NCBI RefSeq assembly: GCF_001513675.1
Contig: NZ_CP013859.1
Location: 2,233,081 to 2,297,080, forward strand
Source: Microbacterium sp. XT11
GTDB taxonomy: Bacteria > Actinomycetota > Actinomycetes > Actinomycetales > Microbacteriaceae
Length of the DNA stretch: 64,000 nucleotides
Direction: 5' to 3'
The position numbers and the translations under genes were made by a program. This document shows, in pieces, positions 47,484 through 56,133 of the stretch (positions are counted from its first letter, which is position 1; each line of letters begins with the position of its first letter). Below the pieces are notes generated by a model, which was not told where the DNA came from, ran no database searches, and worked only from the letters and a program-made list of their open reading frames with translations.

Positions 47484-49628
47484 ATGCCGACAACGGCAAC
47501 CGCCGCATCGCGGCGCAAGAAGACGTCCCGTCGCGACGATGAGGCACCCCTCATCCCGATCCTCGCGCGCAAGGTGCGCGAGATCGAGGCGAAGTCGCAG
47601 AAGGGCAAGCTCGGCCCCACGAACCGGGTCAAGTTCCAGGTGATCGCCTTCCTGGTGCGCGAAGAGCGTGCCAGGGTGAAGGCGGATGCCGAGCTCGCCG
47701 ACGCGGCGCGCGCCGAGCTGCTCAAGCGCCTCGACGGCGTGGCGACCATCCTCGCCAAGACGGCCGCTCGAGACACTTCGCTCATTCAGCTGCTCGAGGC
47801 CGACCAGGCGACGTCCCCCGTCGCCAAGCGCATGCGACGGGACTGGCTGCTGGAGTCCGGCGCCGAGCTCCCGCCGGAGGAGCTCATCATCGCCGACCCC
47901 GCGCCCGTGCAGGCACCGGTCGTGCCCGCCGCGATCGCCGAGCGCCAGGTGACGCCCCCGTCGGTCGAGGCGCGTCAGCTCGCGAACCCGTTCCTCGCCC
48001 CTGATCTCACGCCGCGGGTGACGACCACCCCGCGGCGGCGCCTTGACGGGTGGGAGCTGATGGGGCCGCTGTACAAGGCGTTCGAGACCGGCGCCGGAGG
48101 CTCGGCTGCGAGCATGGAGCTTCCGCCGCCGCCGGAGTTCGACCACGTCTCGCCCAACGGCCTCGAGCTCATGGTGCATCAGTCGCGCTTCCTCGAAGCG
48201 GTCCGTTCGGGTCACCGCACCTTCCTCCTCGCCGACGAACCCGGTCTCGGCAAGACCGCGCAGTCCGTTCTCGCGGCATCGGTGGCGAACGCCTACCCTC
48301 TCCTCGCCGTCGTGCCCAACGTCGTCAAGATGAACTGGGCACGCGAGGTGGAGCGGTGGACGCCGCAGCGGCGCGCGACGGTGATCCAGGGCGACGGAGA
48401 CGACATCGACGCGTTCGCCGACGTGTTCATCGTGAACTACGAGATCCTCGATCGCCATCTGTCGTGGCTCGCGTCGATCGGCCTTCGCGGCATGGTCGTC
48501 GACGAGGCGCACTTCATCAAGAACCTGTCGTCGCAGCGCTCGCAGAACGTGCTGTCGCTGGCGTCGCGCGTGCGGGAGCGCACGCCGGGCGGCAAGCCGC
48601 TGCTGCTCGCCCTCACCGGAACGCCGCTGATCAACGACGTCGAGGACTTCGACGCGATCTGGCGCTTCCTCGGCTGGACGACGGGCGAGAAGCCGGGCCC
48701 CGAGCTCATGGAGAAGCTGGACGCCACCGGCCTCACACCCGCCGACAAGGCGTTCTACCCCGAGGCGCGTGACGCCGTCATCTCGATGGGTATCGTGCGG
48801 CGCAAGAAGAAGGACGTGGCGGCCGACCTGCCCGACAAGCTCATCGCCGACCTCCCCGTGCAGCTCGACGACGAGTTCGGGCGCAGCATCCGCCAGGCGG
48901 AGCGCGAGCTGGGCGAGCGTCTCGCGGCACGGTACCGGCGCATCATCGACGCGCGCGGCGACCGCGGGCTCGCAGCGGGCGAGATCGACGACGACATCGT
49001 GCGGCTCGTCGCGCAGAACGAGCTCGAGGAGTCGAAGGCCGCGGGCACGAGCGGCGACAACGTCTTCACGATGGTGCGGCGCATCGGCCAGGCGAAGGCC
49101 CAGCTCGCGGCCGACTACGCGGCCCAGCTGCAGCGCTCGGTGGGCAAGGTGGTGTTCTTCGCCAAGCACATCGACGTGATGGACCAGGCCGAGGCGCACT
49201 TCGCGGCCTCCGGCATCCGCGCGGTCTCGATCCGCGGCGACCAGACGTCCTCGGCGAGGCAGCAGGCCATCGACGCCTTCAACGGCGACCCCGACGTCGG
49301 CATCGCCGTCTGCTCGCTCACTGCCGCCGGCGTCGGCCTCAACATGCAGGCCGCGTCGAACGTCGTGCTCGCAGAACTCTCGTGGACAGCGGCCGAGCAG
49401 ACGCAGGCCATCGACCGCGTGCACCGCATCGGTCAGGACGAGCCGGTGACGGCATGGCGCATCATCGCGGCGCACACGATCGACACGAAGATCGCGGAGC
49501 TGATCGACCAGAAGCAGGGGCTCGCGGCGCGTGCGCTCGACGGCGAGGCGCTGGACGAGACGGCGGGTGAGCCGGTTCAGCTGGGCGCACTCATGCACCT
49601 GCTGCGCGAGGCCCTCGGAGAGGTCTGA
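47484..49628 (+). CDS. SNF2-family DEAD/DEAH helicase-like ATPase
   Basis: The 714-aa protein is a double-stranded-DNA translocase of the SNF2 superfamily. A basic and helical N-terminus (about 1-200) is followed by motif I LADEPGLGKTAQS, motif II VVDEAHFIKN, motif III ALTGTPLIND, and the C-terminal lobe with VSIRGDQTSSARQQAIDAFN, LNMQAASNVVLAELSW and the motif VI region DRVHRIGQDEPV. ATG 47484 lies 3 nt after AGGAGG. An in-frame extension to TTG 47361 runs through leader hairpins and is unlikely. The role may be in replication-fork or repair remodelling, by analogy only. Confidence 0.88.
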   Translation: MPTTATAASRRKKTSRRDDEAPLIPILARKVREIEAKSQKGKLGPTNRVKFQVIAFLVREERARVKADAELADAARAELLKRLDGVATILAKTAARDTSLIQLLEADQATSPVAKRMRRDWLLESGAELPPEELIIADPAPVQAPVVPAAIAERQVTPPSVEARQLANPFLAPDLTPRVTTTPRRRLDGWELMGPLYKAFETGAGGSAASMELPPPPEFDHVSPNGLELMVHQSRFLEAVRSGHRTFLLADEPGLGKTAQSVLAASVANAYPLLAVVPNVVKMNWAREVERWTPQRRATVIQGDGDDIDAFADVFIVNYEILDRHLSWLASIGLRGMVVDEAHFIKNLSSQRSQNVLSLASRVRERTPGGKPLLLALTGTPLINDVEDFDAIWRFLGWTTGEKPGPELMEKLDATGLTPADKAFYPEARDAVISMGIVRRKKKDVAADLPDKLIADLPVQLDDEFGRSIRQAERELGERLAARYRRIIDARGDRGLAAGEIDDDIVRLVAQNELEESKAAGTSGDNVFTMVRRIGQAKAQLAADYAAQLQRSVGKVVFFAKHIDVMDQAEAHFAASGIRAVSIRGDQTSSARQQAIDAFNGDPDVGIAVCSLTAAGVGLNMQAASNVVLAELSWTAAEQTQAIDRVHRIGQDEPVTAWRIIAAHTIDTKIAELIDQKQGLAARALDGEALDETAGEPVQLGALMHLLREALGEV

Positions 49629-49634
49629 CGAGAA

Positions 49635-49667
49635 GGCGTTAAGAACCACGGTTCTTGACGCCGTTTT
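49635..49667 (+). terminator. Intrinsic terminator after the helicase gene
   Basis: GGCGTTAAGAACC (49635-49647) pairs with GGTTCTTGACGCC (49650-49662), 13 bp with one G-T pair, followed by GTTTTCG, 6 nt after the stop. Confidence 0.8.
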
Positions 49668-49835
49668 CGTCGCTTTGGGGCGTCAGTCGCGAATTTCCGG
49701 CGAATCGTCGCGTTCGCGCCGCAAGATCGGCTGTTTTCGACGCTCCGAATGGCGCACGTGCTCTCCGTCGCGCTAGTGTCGATCGCAGGCAGCGTCGCCT
49801 CCTTTCCCTTATCCCGAACGTCTGAAGGCAGCAGC

Positions 49836-50864
49836 ATGAAGATCGGCATCCTGACGAGCGGCGGCGACTGCCCCGGTCTCAACGCGGTCATCCGCGGCAT
49901 CGTGCTCAAGGGCACCACCACGTACGACCTCGAGTTCGTCGGCATCCGCGACGGGTGGCGTGGCGTGGTCGACGGCGATTTCTTCCCGCTCACGCGGCAC
50001 GAGGTGAAGGGCCTGTCCAAGGTCGGCGGCACGATCCTTGGCACGAGCCGCACGAACCCCTACGAGGGGCCGAGGGGCGGTGCGGAGAACATCGCCAAGA
50101 CCCTCGCCAAGCACAACATCGACGGCATCGTCGCGATCGGCGGCGAGGGGACGCTCGCGGCCGCCAACCGGCTCGCGAACGACGGGATCAACGTCGTCGG
50201 AGTCCCCAAGACGATCGACAACGACCTCAGGGCCACCGACTACTCCTTCGGGTTCGACACCGCGGTCAACATCGCCACCGACGCCATGGACCGCCTGCGC
50301 ACGACGGGCGACTCCCACCAGCGGTGCATGGTCGCGGAGGTCATGGGACGCCACGTCGGCTGGATCGCCCTCCACGCGGGTCTCGCCGCAGGTGCGCATG
50401 CCATCTGCATCCCCGAGGTCCCCATGTCGATCGAGGAGATCTGCGCCCTCGTGACGAGCGCGTTCGACCGGGGCCGCGCACCCCTCGTGGTCGTCTCCGA
50501 GGGCTTCACGCTCACCGGAATGCAGGAGGCTTACAGCGACAAGGGGCTCGACGCCTTCAACCGTCCGCGCCTCGGCGGCATCAGCGAGGTGCTCGCTCCG
50601 GAGATCGAGCGCATCACGGGCATCGAGACCCGGTCGACCGTGCTCGGCCACATCCAGCGCGGCGGCTCTCCGTCGGCGTTCGACCGTGTGCTCGCGACGC
50701 GTCTCGGCCTGCACACCGCCGATGCCCTGGTCACGCGCTCCTGGGGCAAGATGGTCGCCTTGCGCGGGACGGACATCGTCAAGGTCCCCTTCGCCGAGGC
50801 GTTGGGCGAGCTGAACACGGTGCCGCGGGAGCGCTACGACGAGGCGGCGGCGCTCTTCGGCTGA
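49836..50864 (+). CDS. pfkA: 6-phosphofructokinase (actinobacterial mixed type)
   Basis: PFK phosphorylates fructose 6-phosphate in glycolysis. The 342-aa protein has TSGGDCPGLNAVIRG, IGGEGTLAAA, the catalytic PKTIDND, MGRHVGWIALHAG and GHIQRGGSPSAFDR. Gly105 in GGEGT is the ATP-type residue (PPi enzymes have Asp), while Lys125 in VPKTIDND is the PPi-type residue. Actinobacterial ATP-PFKs with this mixture are known, so ATP is the likelier donor. AAGG lies about 7 nt before ATG 49836. A very strong hairpin follows. Confidence 0.93.
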   Translation: MKIGILTSGGDCPGLNAVIRGIVLKGTTTYDLEFVGIRDGWRGVVDGDFFPLTRHEVKGLSKVGGTILGTSRTNPYEGPRGGAENIAKTLAKHNIDGIVAIGGEGTLAAANRLANDGINVVGVPKTIDNDLRATDYSFGFDTAVNIATDAMDRLRTTGDSHQRCMVAEVMGRHVGWIALHAGLAAGAHAICIPEVPMSIEEICALVTSAFDRGRAPLVVVSEGFTLTGMQEAYSDKGLDAFNRPRLGGISEVLAPEIERITGIETRSTVLGHIQRGGSPSAFDRVLATRLGLHTADALVTRSWGKMVALRGTDIVKVPFAEALGELNTVPRERYDEAAALFG

Positions 50865-50886
50865 CCCCCGCCTCTTTCGCCGGAAT

Positions 50887-50950
50887 CAGGAAGACCGCCC
50901 GAGAACAGGATGCCGTACGGCATCCGTCCTGTTCCCGGGCGGTCTTCCTG
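50887..50950. terminator. Long hairpin between convergent pfkA and oligopeptidase genes
   Basis: Arms of about 30 nt (50887-50915 and 50918-50950) are complementary over nearly their whole length, for example CAGGAAGACCGCCCG with CGGGCGGTCTTCCTG, and AACAGGATGCCG with CGGCATCCGTCCTGTT with one bulge. It lies between two convergent genes and has no T-run on either side, so it is probably a bidirectional terminator. Confidence 0.7.
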
Positions 50951-51026
50951 TTCTCGGCACACCGGTCATGAGCGCGGGTGTGGAGGAGAGCTGCGCATGA
51001 CGCCGGTCACGAGTGATGGCCGGGGC

Positions 51027-53126
51027 TCAGGCCTCCGCGATCCCGAGGACCTCGAGTATCCACGCGAGCTCGAAGGCGCGCTCCTTCCAGGAGTTGTACC
51101 GACCGCTCACCCCGCCGTGGCCGGCGACCATCTCGCACTTCAACAGGACGTCGGATGCTCCCGCGTCGCGCAGCCGAGCGACCCATTTCGCAGGCTCCAC
51201 GTAGAGCACGCGCGAGTCGTTGAGCGAGGTGACGGCGAGGATGCGGGGGTAGCGGGCGCCGTCGCGAACGTTCTCATAGGGCGTGTACGACTTCATGTAC
51301 TCGTACACCTCGGGGTCGTGCAGCGGGTCGCCCCACTCGTCCCACTCGATCACGGTGAGCGGCAGAGACGGGTCGAGGATCGTCGTCAGCGCGTCGACGA
51401 AGGGCACCCCGGCGAGGATGCCGGCGAAGGTCTCGGGCGCGAGGTTCGCAACGGCGCCCATGAGCAGACCGCCCGCACTCGCCCCCTCGGCGACGAGCCG
51501 TTCCGGCGCCGTGATCCCCGTCGCGATGAGGTGCTCGGCGCACGCGACGAAGTCCGTGAAGGTGTTGCGCTTGTGCAGGAGCTTGCCGTCTTCGTACCAC
51601 TGGCGTCCCATCTCGCCGCCCCCGCGCACGTGGGCGACGGCGAACACGACGCCGCGGTCGAGCTCCGACAGCCGGGCCACCGAGAAGCCGGGATCGATGG
51701 AGTGCTCGTACGACCCGTAGCCGTAGAGGTGCACGGGACGGATGCCGTCGCCGGGCTCGCCGAAGGAGCGCTTCCAGACGAGGGAGACGGGGACGCGTGT
51801 GCCGTCCGAGGCTGTCGCCCATTCGCGCCGCTGGCCGTAGTCGAGGGGATCGTATCCGCCGAGGACGGCGACCTGCTTGCGGAGCACGAGCTCGCGCGTG
51901 GCCAGGTCGAGCTCGTAGACCGTCCCGGGCGTGACGAAAGAGGTGTATCCGAGGCGGAGGTACGGCGAGTGCCACTCAGGGTTGCCGCTCACACCTGCGG
52001 AATACAGCGGCTCGTCGAAGGGCACGTCCTCCAGGGCATCGGTCGCGTAGTCGAGCAGCGCGACGCGCTCCAGACCCTCGCTGCGGTACTCGACCGTCGC
52101 GAAGTCGCGGAACGCGTCCATGCCCAGCAGCCGGCGCCCCGGTTCGTGCGCCACCACGACGCGCCGTTCGCCCTGCGGATCGTCGGCGGACACCGAGACG
52201 AGCTCGAAGTCGAGAGCATCCTGGTTGTGAAGGATGTACAGGCGGTCCTCGCCGTCGACGACCGCATGGTCGAGGGAGTACTCGACGCCCTCCGTGCGGG
52301 GCCAGACGAGACGGGGGGTGGCGGTGAGATCGCCCCGGAGGTCGACGAGATACTCCTCGCTCGTGATGCTCGACCCGACGCCGATCACGAGGAATCGGCG
52401 GCTGCGCGTGATGCCGGCGCCCAGCCAGAACTTCTCGTCGGGCTCGTGGAAGAGCTGCACGTCGTCGGCGATGTCGGTGCCGATGCGATGCAGCCAGAGA
52501 GTGTCAGGGCGCCACGCCTCATCACGCGTCGTGTAGAGGATGCCGGTGCCGTCGGGCGTGAAGAACGCGCCGCTCGTGCCGGGGATCTCGTCGGGGAGCG
52601 TCCGGCCGGTCGCGATGTCCCGCACGTGCACGGTGTAGAGCTCGTCGCCCTCGAAGTCGGTGGACCACAGCAGCCGTGTGGCGTCGTCGGACGTGTCGAA
52701 CGCGCCGAGGGAGAAGAACTCGTGCCCGTCCGCTTCGATGTTGCCGTCGAGCAGGACCTCCTCACCGGGAACGGGTGCACCGGGCTCGAGGACCGGGGGC
52801 GTCCACTCGTCACCGGCGGGCGCCGTACGGCAGTGGATGGCGTACTGCGATCCCTCTTCCGTGCGGCTGTAATACCACCAGTCGCCGCGTCGAGTCGGCA
52901 CCGAGAGGTCGGTCTCCCGCACGCGCGACTTGATCTCCTGGAACAGGCGCTCGCGGAGGGGTTCGAGGTGCGCGGTGCGTGACTCGGTGTAGGCGTTCTC
53001 CGCCTCCAGGTGGGCGATCACCTCGGGGGAGTCCTTGTCGCGCAACCACTCGTAGGGGTCGTCGACGGTGTCGCCGTGATGCGTGCGGAGGGTGGATCGG
53101 CGGGCGGCGCGAGGAGCATCTGTCAC
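51027..53126 (-). CDS. ptrB: S9 family oligopeptidase (protease II-like)
   Basis: The 699-aa serine peptidase cleaves peptides after basic residues if it follows oligopeptidase B. It has an N-terminal seven-bladed propeller (about 70-400) and a C-terminal alpha/beta hydrolase domain. The triad is visible as Ser in AEGASAGGLLMGAVANL, Asp in TSLNDSRVLYVEPAKW and His in MVAGHGGVSGRY. No signal peptide is present, so it is cytoplasmic. GTG 53126 lies 6 nt after TAGCGT. Specificity for basic residues is inferred from family resemblance. Confidence 0.9.
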   Translation of the reverse strand: MTDAPRAARRSTLRTHHGDTVDDPYEWLRDKDSPEVIAHLEAENAYTESRTAHLEPLRERLFQEIKSRVRETDLSVPTRRGDWWYYSRTEEGSQYAIHCRTAPAGDEWTPPVLEPGAPVPGEEVLLDGNIEADGHEFFSLGAFDTSDDATRLLWSTDFEGDELYTVHVRDIATGRTLPDEIPGTSGAFFTPDGTGILYTTRDEAWRPDTLWLHRIGTDIADDVQLFHEPDEKFWLGAGITRSRRFLVIGVGSSITSEEYLVDLRGDLTATPRLVWPRTEGVEYSLDHAVVDGEDRLYILHNQDALDFELVSVSADDPQGERRVVVAHEPGRRLLGMDAFRDFATVEYRSEGLERVALLDYATDALEDVPFDEPLYSAGVSGNPEWHSPYLRLGYTSFVTPGTVYELDLATRELVLRKQVAVLGGYDPLDYGQRREWATASDGTRVPVSLVWKRSFGEPGDGIRPVHLYGYGSYEHSIDPGFSVARLSELDRGVVFAVAHVRGGGEMGRQWYEDGKLLHKRNTFTDFVACAEHLIATGITAPERLVAEGASAGGLLMGAVANLAPETFAGILAGVPFVDALTTILDPSLPLTVIEWDEWGDPLHDPEVYEYMKSYTPYENVRDGARYPRILAVTSLNDSRVLYVEPAKWVARLRDAGASDVLLKCEMVAGHGGVSGRYNSWKERAFELAWILEVLGIAEA

Positions 53127-53132
53127 GTTCCC

Positions 53133-53138
53133 ACGCTA
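53133..53138 (-). promoter_or_regulatory. -10 box, leaderless promoter of the oligopeptidase gene
   Basis: Minus-strand TAGCGT, then GGGAAC (6 nt), then GTG 53126. Confidence 0.55.
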
Positions 53139-53190
53139 GTCGAGGTCGAGTTGACCGGCACCGACGAGGGTGGGAGGATTTACCGGGGCC

Positions 53191-53208
53191 GGTTAACGGA
53201 AGTCAAAC
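53191..53208 (-). promoter_or_regulatory. Weak PHO-box-like direct repeat upstream of pit
   Basis: On the minus strand GTTTGAC (53208-53202), 4 nt, then GTTAACC (53197-53191) show the 7+4+7 layout of PhoP boxes. The match to GTTCACC is partial and the orientation is opposite to pit, so this is tentative. Confidence 0.25.
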
Positions 53209-53282
53209 CCACGGCGAACTCTTCGTTCGTCACGTCGATATCGTCGACACGCACCCTTCTTCCCAACGACCGAAAGCGAACG

Positions 53283-54737
53283 GTGGAAACCGCAGCCCTC
53301 ATCGTCGTGCTGGTGATCGCACTAGCCCTGTTCTTCGACTTCACCAACGGCTTCCATGACACCGCGAACGCGATGGCGACGCCGATCGCGACCGGTGCGC
53401 TGAAGCCGAAGACCGCCGTGCTGCTCGCGGCGGTGCTGAACCTGGTCGGCGCGTTCCTGTCGACCGAGGTCGCCAAGACCGTCTCCGGTGGCATCGTCAA
53501 TGAAGGCGACATCTCGCACTCGCTGCTTCCCGCGCTCATCTTCGCCGGTCTCATCGGTGCCATCACGTGGAACATGCTCACGTGGCTCCTCGGGCTGCCG
53601 TCGAGCTCTTCGCACGCCCTGTTCGGGGGACTCATCGGGGCCACGCTCGTGGGCGTCGGCGCCGCAGGCATCAATTTCGGCGTGGTGATGTCCAAAGTGG
53701 TGCTCCCGGCGCTCATCGCCCCGCTGACCGCCGCCGTGATCGCCTTCGTCGCCACGAAGATCGCCTACGGCATCACCCGGCGCTACGACGGCAAGCCGGA
53801 TGGGCGATCCGGCTTCCGCTGGGGGCAGATCTTCACCTCGTCCATGGTGGCGCTCGCGCACGGCACGAACGACGCTCAGAAGACGATGGGCGTCATCACC
53901 CTCGCTCTCATCACGGTCGGCTGGCAGTCCAGCGACGAGCCGCTGTGGGAGGTCAAGATCGCCTGCGCCGTGACCATCGCGCTCGGCACCTACCTGGGCG
54001 GCTGGCGCATCATCCGCACGCTCGGCAAGGGCCTCACCGAGGTGAAGCCGGCTCAGGGGTTCTCGGCCGAGAGCTCCACCGCAGCGACGATCCTCGCGTC
54101 CAGTGCGCTCGGCTTCGCCCTGTCCACCACCCAGGTGGCGTCCGGCTCGGTCATCGGGTCGGGACTCGGCCGTCGTGGCTCGGTGGTGCGCTGGCGCACG
54201 GCCGGTCGCATCGCCCTCGGCTGGCTGCTCACGCTTCCCGCGGCTGCAGCAGTCGGAGCGCTCGCCGCCGTCCTCGTGGTCTGGCTGGGCCTGGCCGGGG
54301 TGCTGATCGACGCCGTGCTCGCCGTCGCGGTCATCGTCGGACTCTTCCTGTGGTCACGGCGCAACGAGGTCACGCATGCAAACGCCATGAGCGACGTCGC
54401 GGTCTCGGGCAAGGCCGTCGACCTGCCGGAGGTCCCAGGGCCGACGCGTCGGCGCAGCCGCATCGAGCTGGAGCGGGCGCAGGCGCGCGCCGAGCGCAAG
54501 GCGGCTGAGGCTGAGAAGGCGCTGCGACGGGCGCGCAAGCTCGAGAAGTCCGTCGGCAAGGGGCCCGAGGTCAAGGCCGCGCGCAAGGCCGCGGAGCGAG
54601 CGGAGCGCAAGCGCATCGAGGCCGAGAAGGCCGCGCACGAGTGGGAGGTGCTCAGCGCCAGCCGTCGTGCGCGCGCCGAGCTCGCGGAGTGGGAGTCCGC
54701 GCACTCCGGCAATGCGACGCAGGAGGAGGCCCGCTGA
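53283..54737 (+). CDS. pit: Inorganic phosphate transporter, Pit family, with long charged C-terminal tail
   Basis: Pit proteins import metal-phosphate with protons. The 484-aa protein has the duplicated PiT signature: FDFTNGFHDTANAMATPIATGAL near the start and ALAHGTNDAQKTMGVITLAL in the second half, with about ten membrane helices up to residue 360. After the last helix come about 110 residues rich in Ala, Arg, Glu and Lys that look like a cytoplasmic coiled coil, which is unusual for the family. GTG 53283 is preceded by GAAAG. The stop overlaps the next small gene by one base. Confidence 0.92.
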   Translation: METAALIVVLVIALALFFDFTNGFHDTANAMATPIATGALKPKTAVLLAAVLNLVGAFLSTEVAKTVSGGIVNEGDISHSLLPALIFAGLIGAITWNMLTWLLGLPSSSSHALFGGLIGATLVGVGAAGINFGVVMSKVVLPALIAPLTAAVIAFVATKIAYGITRRYDGKPDGRSGFRWGQIFTSSMVALAHGTNDAQKTMGVITLALITVGWQSSDEPLWEVKIACAVTIALGTYLGGWRIIRTLGKGLTEVKPAQGFSAESSTAATILASSALGFALSTTQVASGSVIGSGLGRRGSVVRWRTAGRIALGWLLTLPAAAAVGALAAVLVVWLGLAGVLIDAVLAVAVIVGLFLWSRRNEVTHANAMSDVAVSGKAVDLPEVPGPTRRRSRIELERAQARAERKAAEAEKALRRARKLEKSVGKGPEVKAARKAAERAERKRIEAEKAAHEWEVLSASRRARAELAEWESAHSGNATQEEAR

Positions 54738-55072
54738 TGAGCATCGAGATCGACTGGCTGGCGTTCTTCCACGTCTTCGTCGCCGCCCTGATCGGGGCGG
54801 TCGCCATCGTGACGTTCTACGCACTCGGGCTGCGGATGCTCGTGAGGGCAGGACGGGTTCCTCTCGTCACGCCGGCCGAGTTCACCGACGCGATCACCGT
54901 GATGTCGGAGAAGGAGCTCAAGCACGCCGCGAAGCAGGCGGCGAAGGCGGCGAAGAAGAGCCCGCTGTCCGAGGGGCAGAAGCGCTTCGCGTTGGTGCTC
55001 GCCTACCTCTGCTTCCTGGTGTGCGGTGCGGCTGTCGTCGGCGGCATCACCCTGATCGTCGTCGGACACTGA
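54737..55072 (+). CDS. Small membrane protein coupled to pit
   Basis: The 111-aa product has a membrane helix at each end (about 8-30 and 83-108) and a Lys/Ala-rich cytoplasmic loop (KELKHAAKQAAKAAKKS). No known family is recognised. The start ATG overlaps the pit stop (TGATG), so it is translationally coupled. Its basic loop could pair with the charged tail of Pit, suggesting an accessory subunit; this is inference. Confidence 0.72.
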   Translation: MSIEIDWLAFFHVFVAALIGAVAIVTFYALGLRMLVRAGRVPLVTPAEFTDAITVMSEKELKHAAKQAAKAAKKSPLSEGQKRFALVLAYLCFLVCGAAVVGGITLIVVGH

Positions 55073-55125
55073 CCGCATCGCGGTCGCCGCTGCGTGCGCG
55101 AACGCGCACCGGAGGGGGCCGGGCT

Positions 55126-55131
55126 TAGGCT
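55126..55131 (+). promoter_or_regulatory. -10 box, leaderless promoter of the CpdA-like gene
   Basis: TAGGCT, then GGTCGC (6 nt), then ATG 55138. Confidence 0.6.
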
Positions 55132-55137
55132 GGTCGC

Positions 55138-56055
55138 ATGTCCGACACGGCGCGCGAGTACGTCTTCGGCCGGCACCTTCCGGCGTCGCATGTGCTGATC
55201 CACGTCAGCGACCCGCACTTCCTCGCAGGAGGGGCGCGGTTGGGTGGCCGTTACGACGTGGAGTCCACCTTCGCACGAACCCTGGAGACGATCCGCTCCG
55301 TGCATCCGCACCCCGCGGCGATCGTCGTCACCGGTGATCTGGCCGATCTCGGGGAACCCGACGCCTACCGTCGCCTACGGGAGGCCGTCGAGCCAGTCGC
55401 GGAGTCGCTCGGGACGGTCGTCGTCTGGGTCGCCGGGAACCATGACGAACGGCCCGCACTGCGGGAGAACCTGTTCGACCTCACGCCGACGGAGGAGCCC
55501 GTCACCGGGGTGTGGGATCTCGACGGGCTGCGGCTCGTGGCGCTCGACACCAGCGTGCCGGGGTGGCATCATGGCGACCTCGACCGCGCCCAGCTCGCGT
55601 GGCTGGCCGATGTGCTCGCGACTCCGGCACCGCACGGCACGCTGCTGGCGATGCATCATCCGCCGCTGCCGAGCCACCTCCCGCTCTTCGACATCCTCGA
55701 GCTGAGGCATCAGGACGAGCTCGCGGAGATCATCCGCGGGACCGACGTGCGCGGGATCCTGGCCGGACATCTGCACTACTCGTCGCACGGCACTTTCGCA
55801 GGGGTGCCGGTGAGCGTGTCGTCGGCGACGTGCTACACGATGAACGTCGCTCTCCCGGCCTCGCGCGTGAACGGCATGGATGCGGCTCAGGCATTCCAGC
55901 TCGTGCATGTGCACCCCGACACGATCACGCACACGGTCGTGCCGGTGACCGACGCCGACACCGGGGACTACTTCTCACCGGAGTGGCTCGAGCGCATGGC
56001 GGCGCTCTCGGCGGAAGAGCGCCTGGAGGCCTTCTCGCGCAAACCGGGGCGCTGA
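55138..56055 (+). CDS. CpdA-like metallophosphoesterase (cyclic nucleotide phosphodiesterase)
   Basis: The 305-aa protein has the calcineurin-type metal site: HVSDPHF (D-x-H), VVTGDLADLGEPDAY (GD), VAGNHDERP (GNHD), MHHPPLP and LAGHLHYSSHG (GHxH). The spacing matches class III cAMP phosphodiesterases such as CpdA, but related enzymes act on other phosphodiesters. ATG 55138 follows TAGGCT by 6 nt. Confidence 0.88.
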   Translation: MSDTAREYVFGRHLPASHVLIHVSDPHFLAGGARLGGRYDVESTFARTLETIRSVHPHPAAIVVTGDLADLGEPDAYRRLREAVEPVAESLGTVVVWVAGNHDERPALRENLFDLTPTEEPVTGVWDLDGLRLVALDTSVPGWHHGDLDRAQLAWLADVLATPAPHGTLLAMHHPPLPSHLPLFDILELRHQDELAEIIRGTDVRGILAGHLHYSSHGTFAGVPVSVSSATCYTMNVALPASRVNGMDAAQAFQLVHVHPDTITHTVVPVTDADTGDYFSPEWLERMAALSAEERLEAFSRKPGR

Positions 56056-56079
56056 GCACGGGGCTGCAGATGGCGGGCG

Positions 56080-56085
56080 TAGACT
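56080..56085 (+). promoter_or_regulatory. -10 box of the aspartase gene
   Basis: TAGACT followed by GGACGC. Here the start codon is 48 nt downstream with its own SD, so the mRNA has a short leader. Confidence 0.5.
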
Positions 56086-56133
56086 GGACGCATCCCCCAC
56101 GTACCCACTCGCCACGACCCACAAGGATGTGAC

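Noticed and set aside
50887..50950. Long inverted repeat as a mobile-element end or CRISPR remnant
   Set aside because: A single copy, no target duplication, no transposase or cas gene; its place between convergent genes fits a bidirectional terminator.
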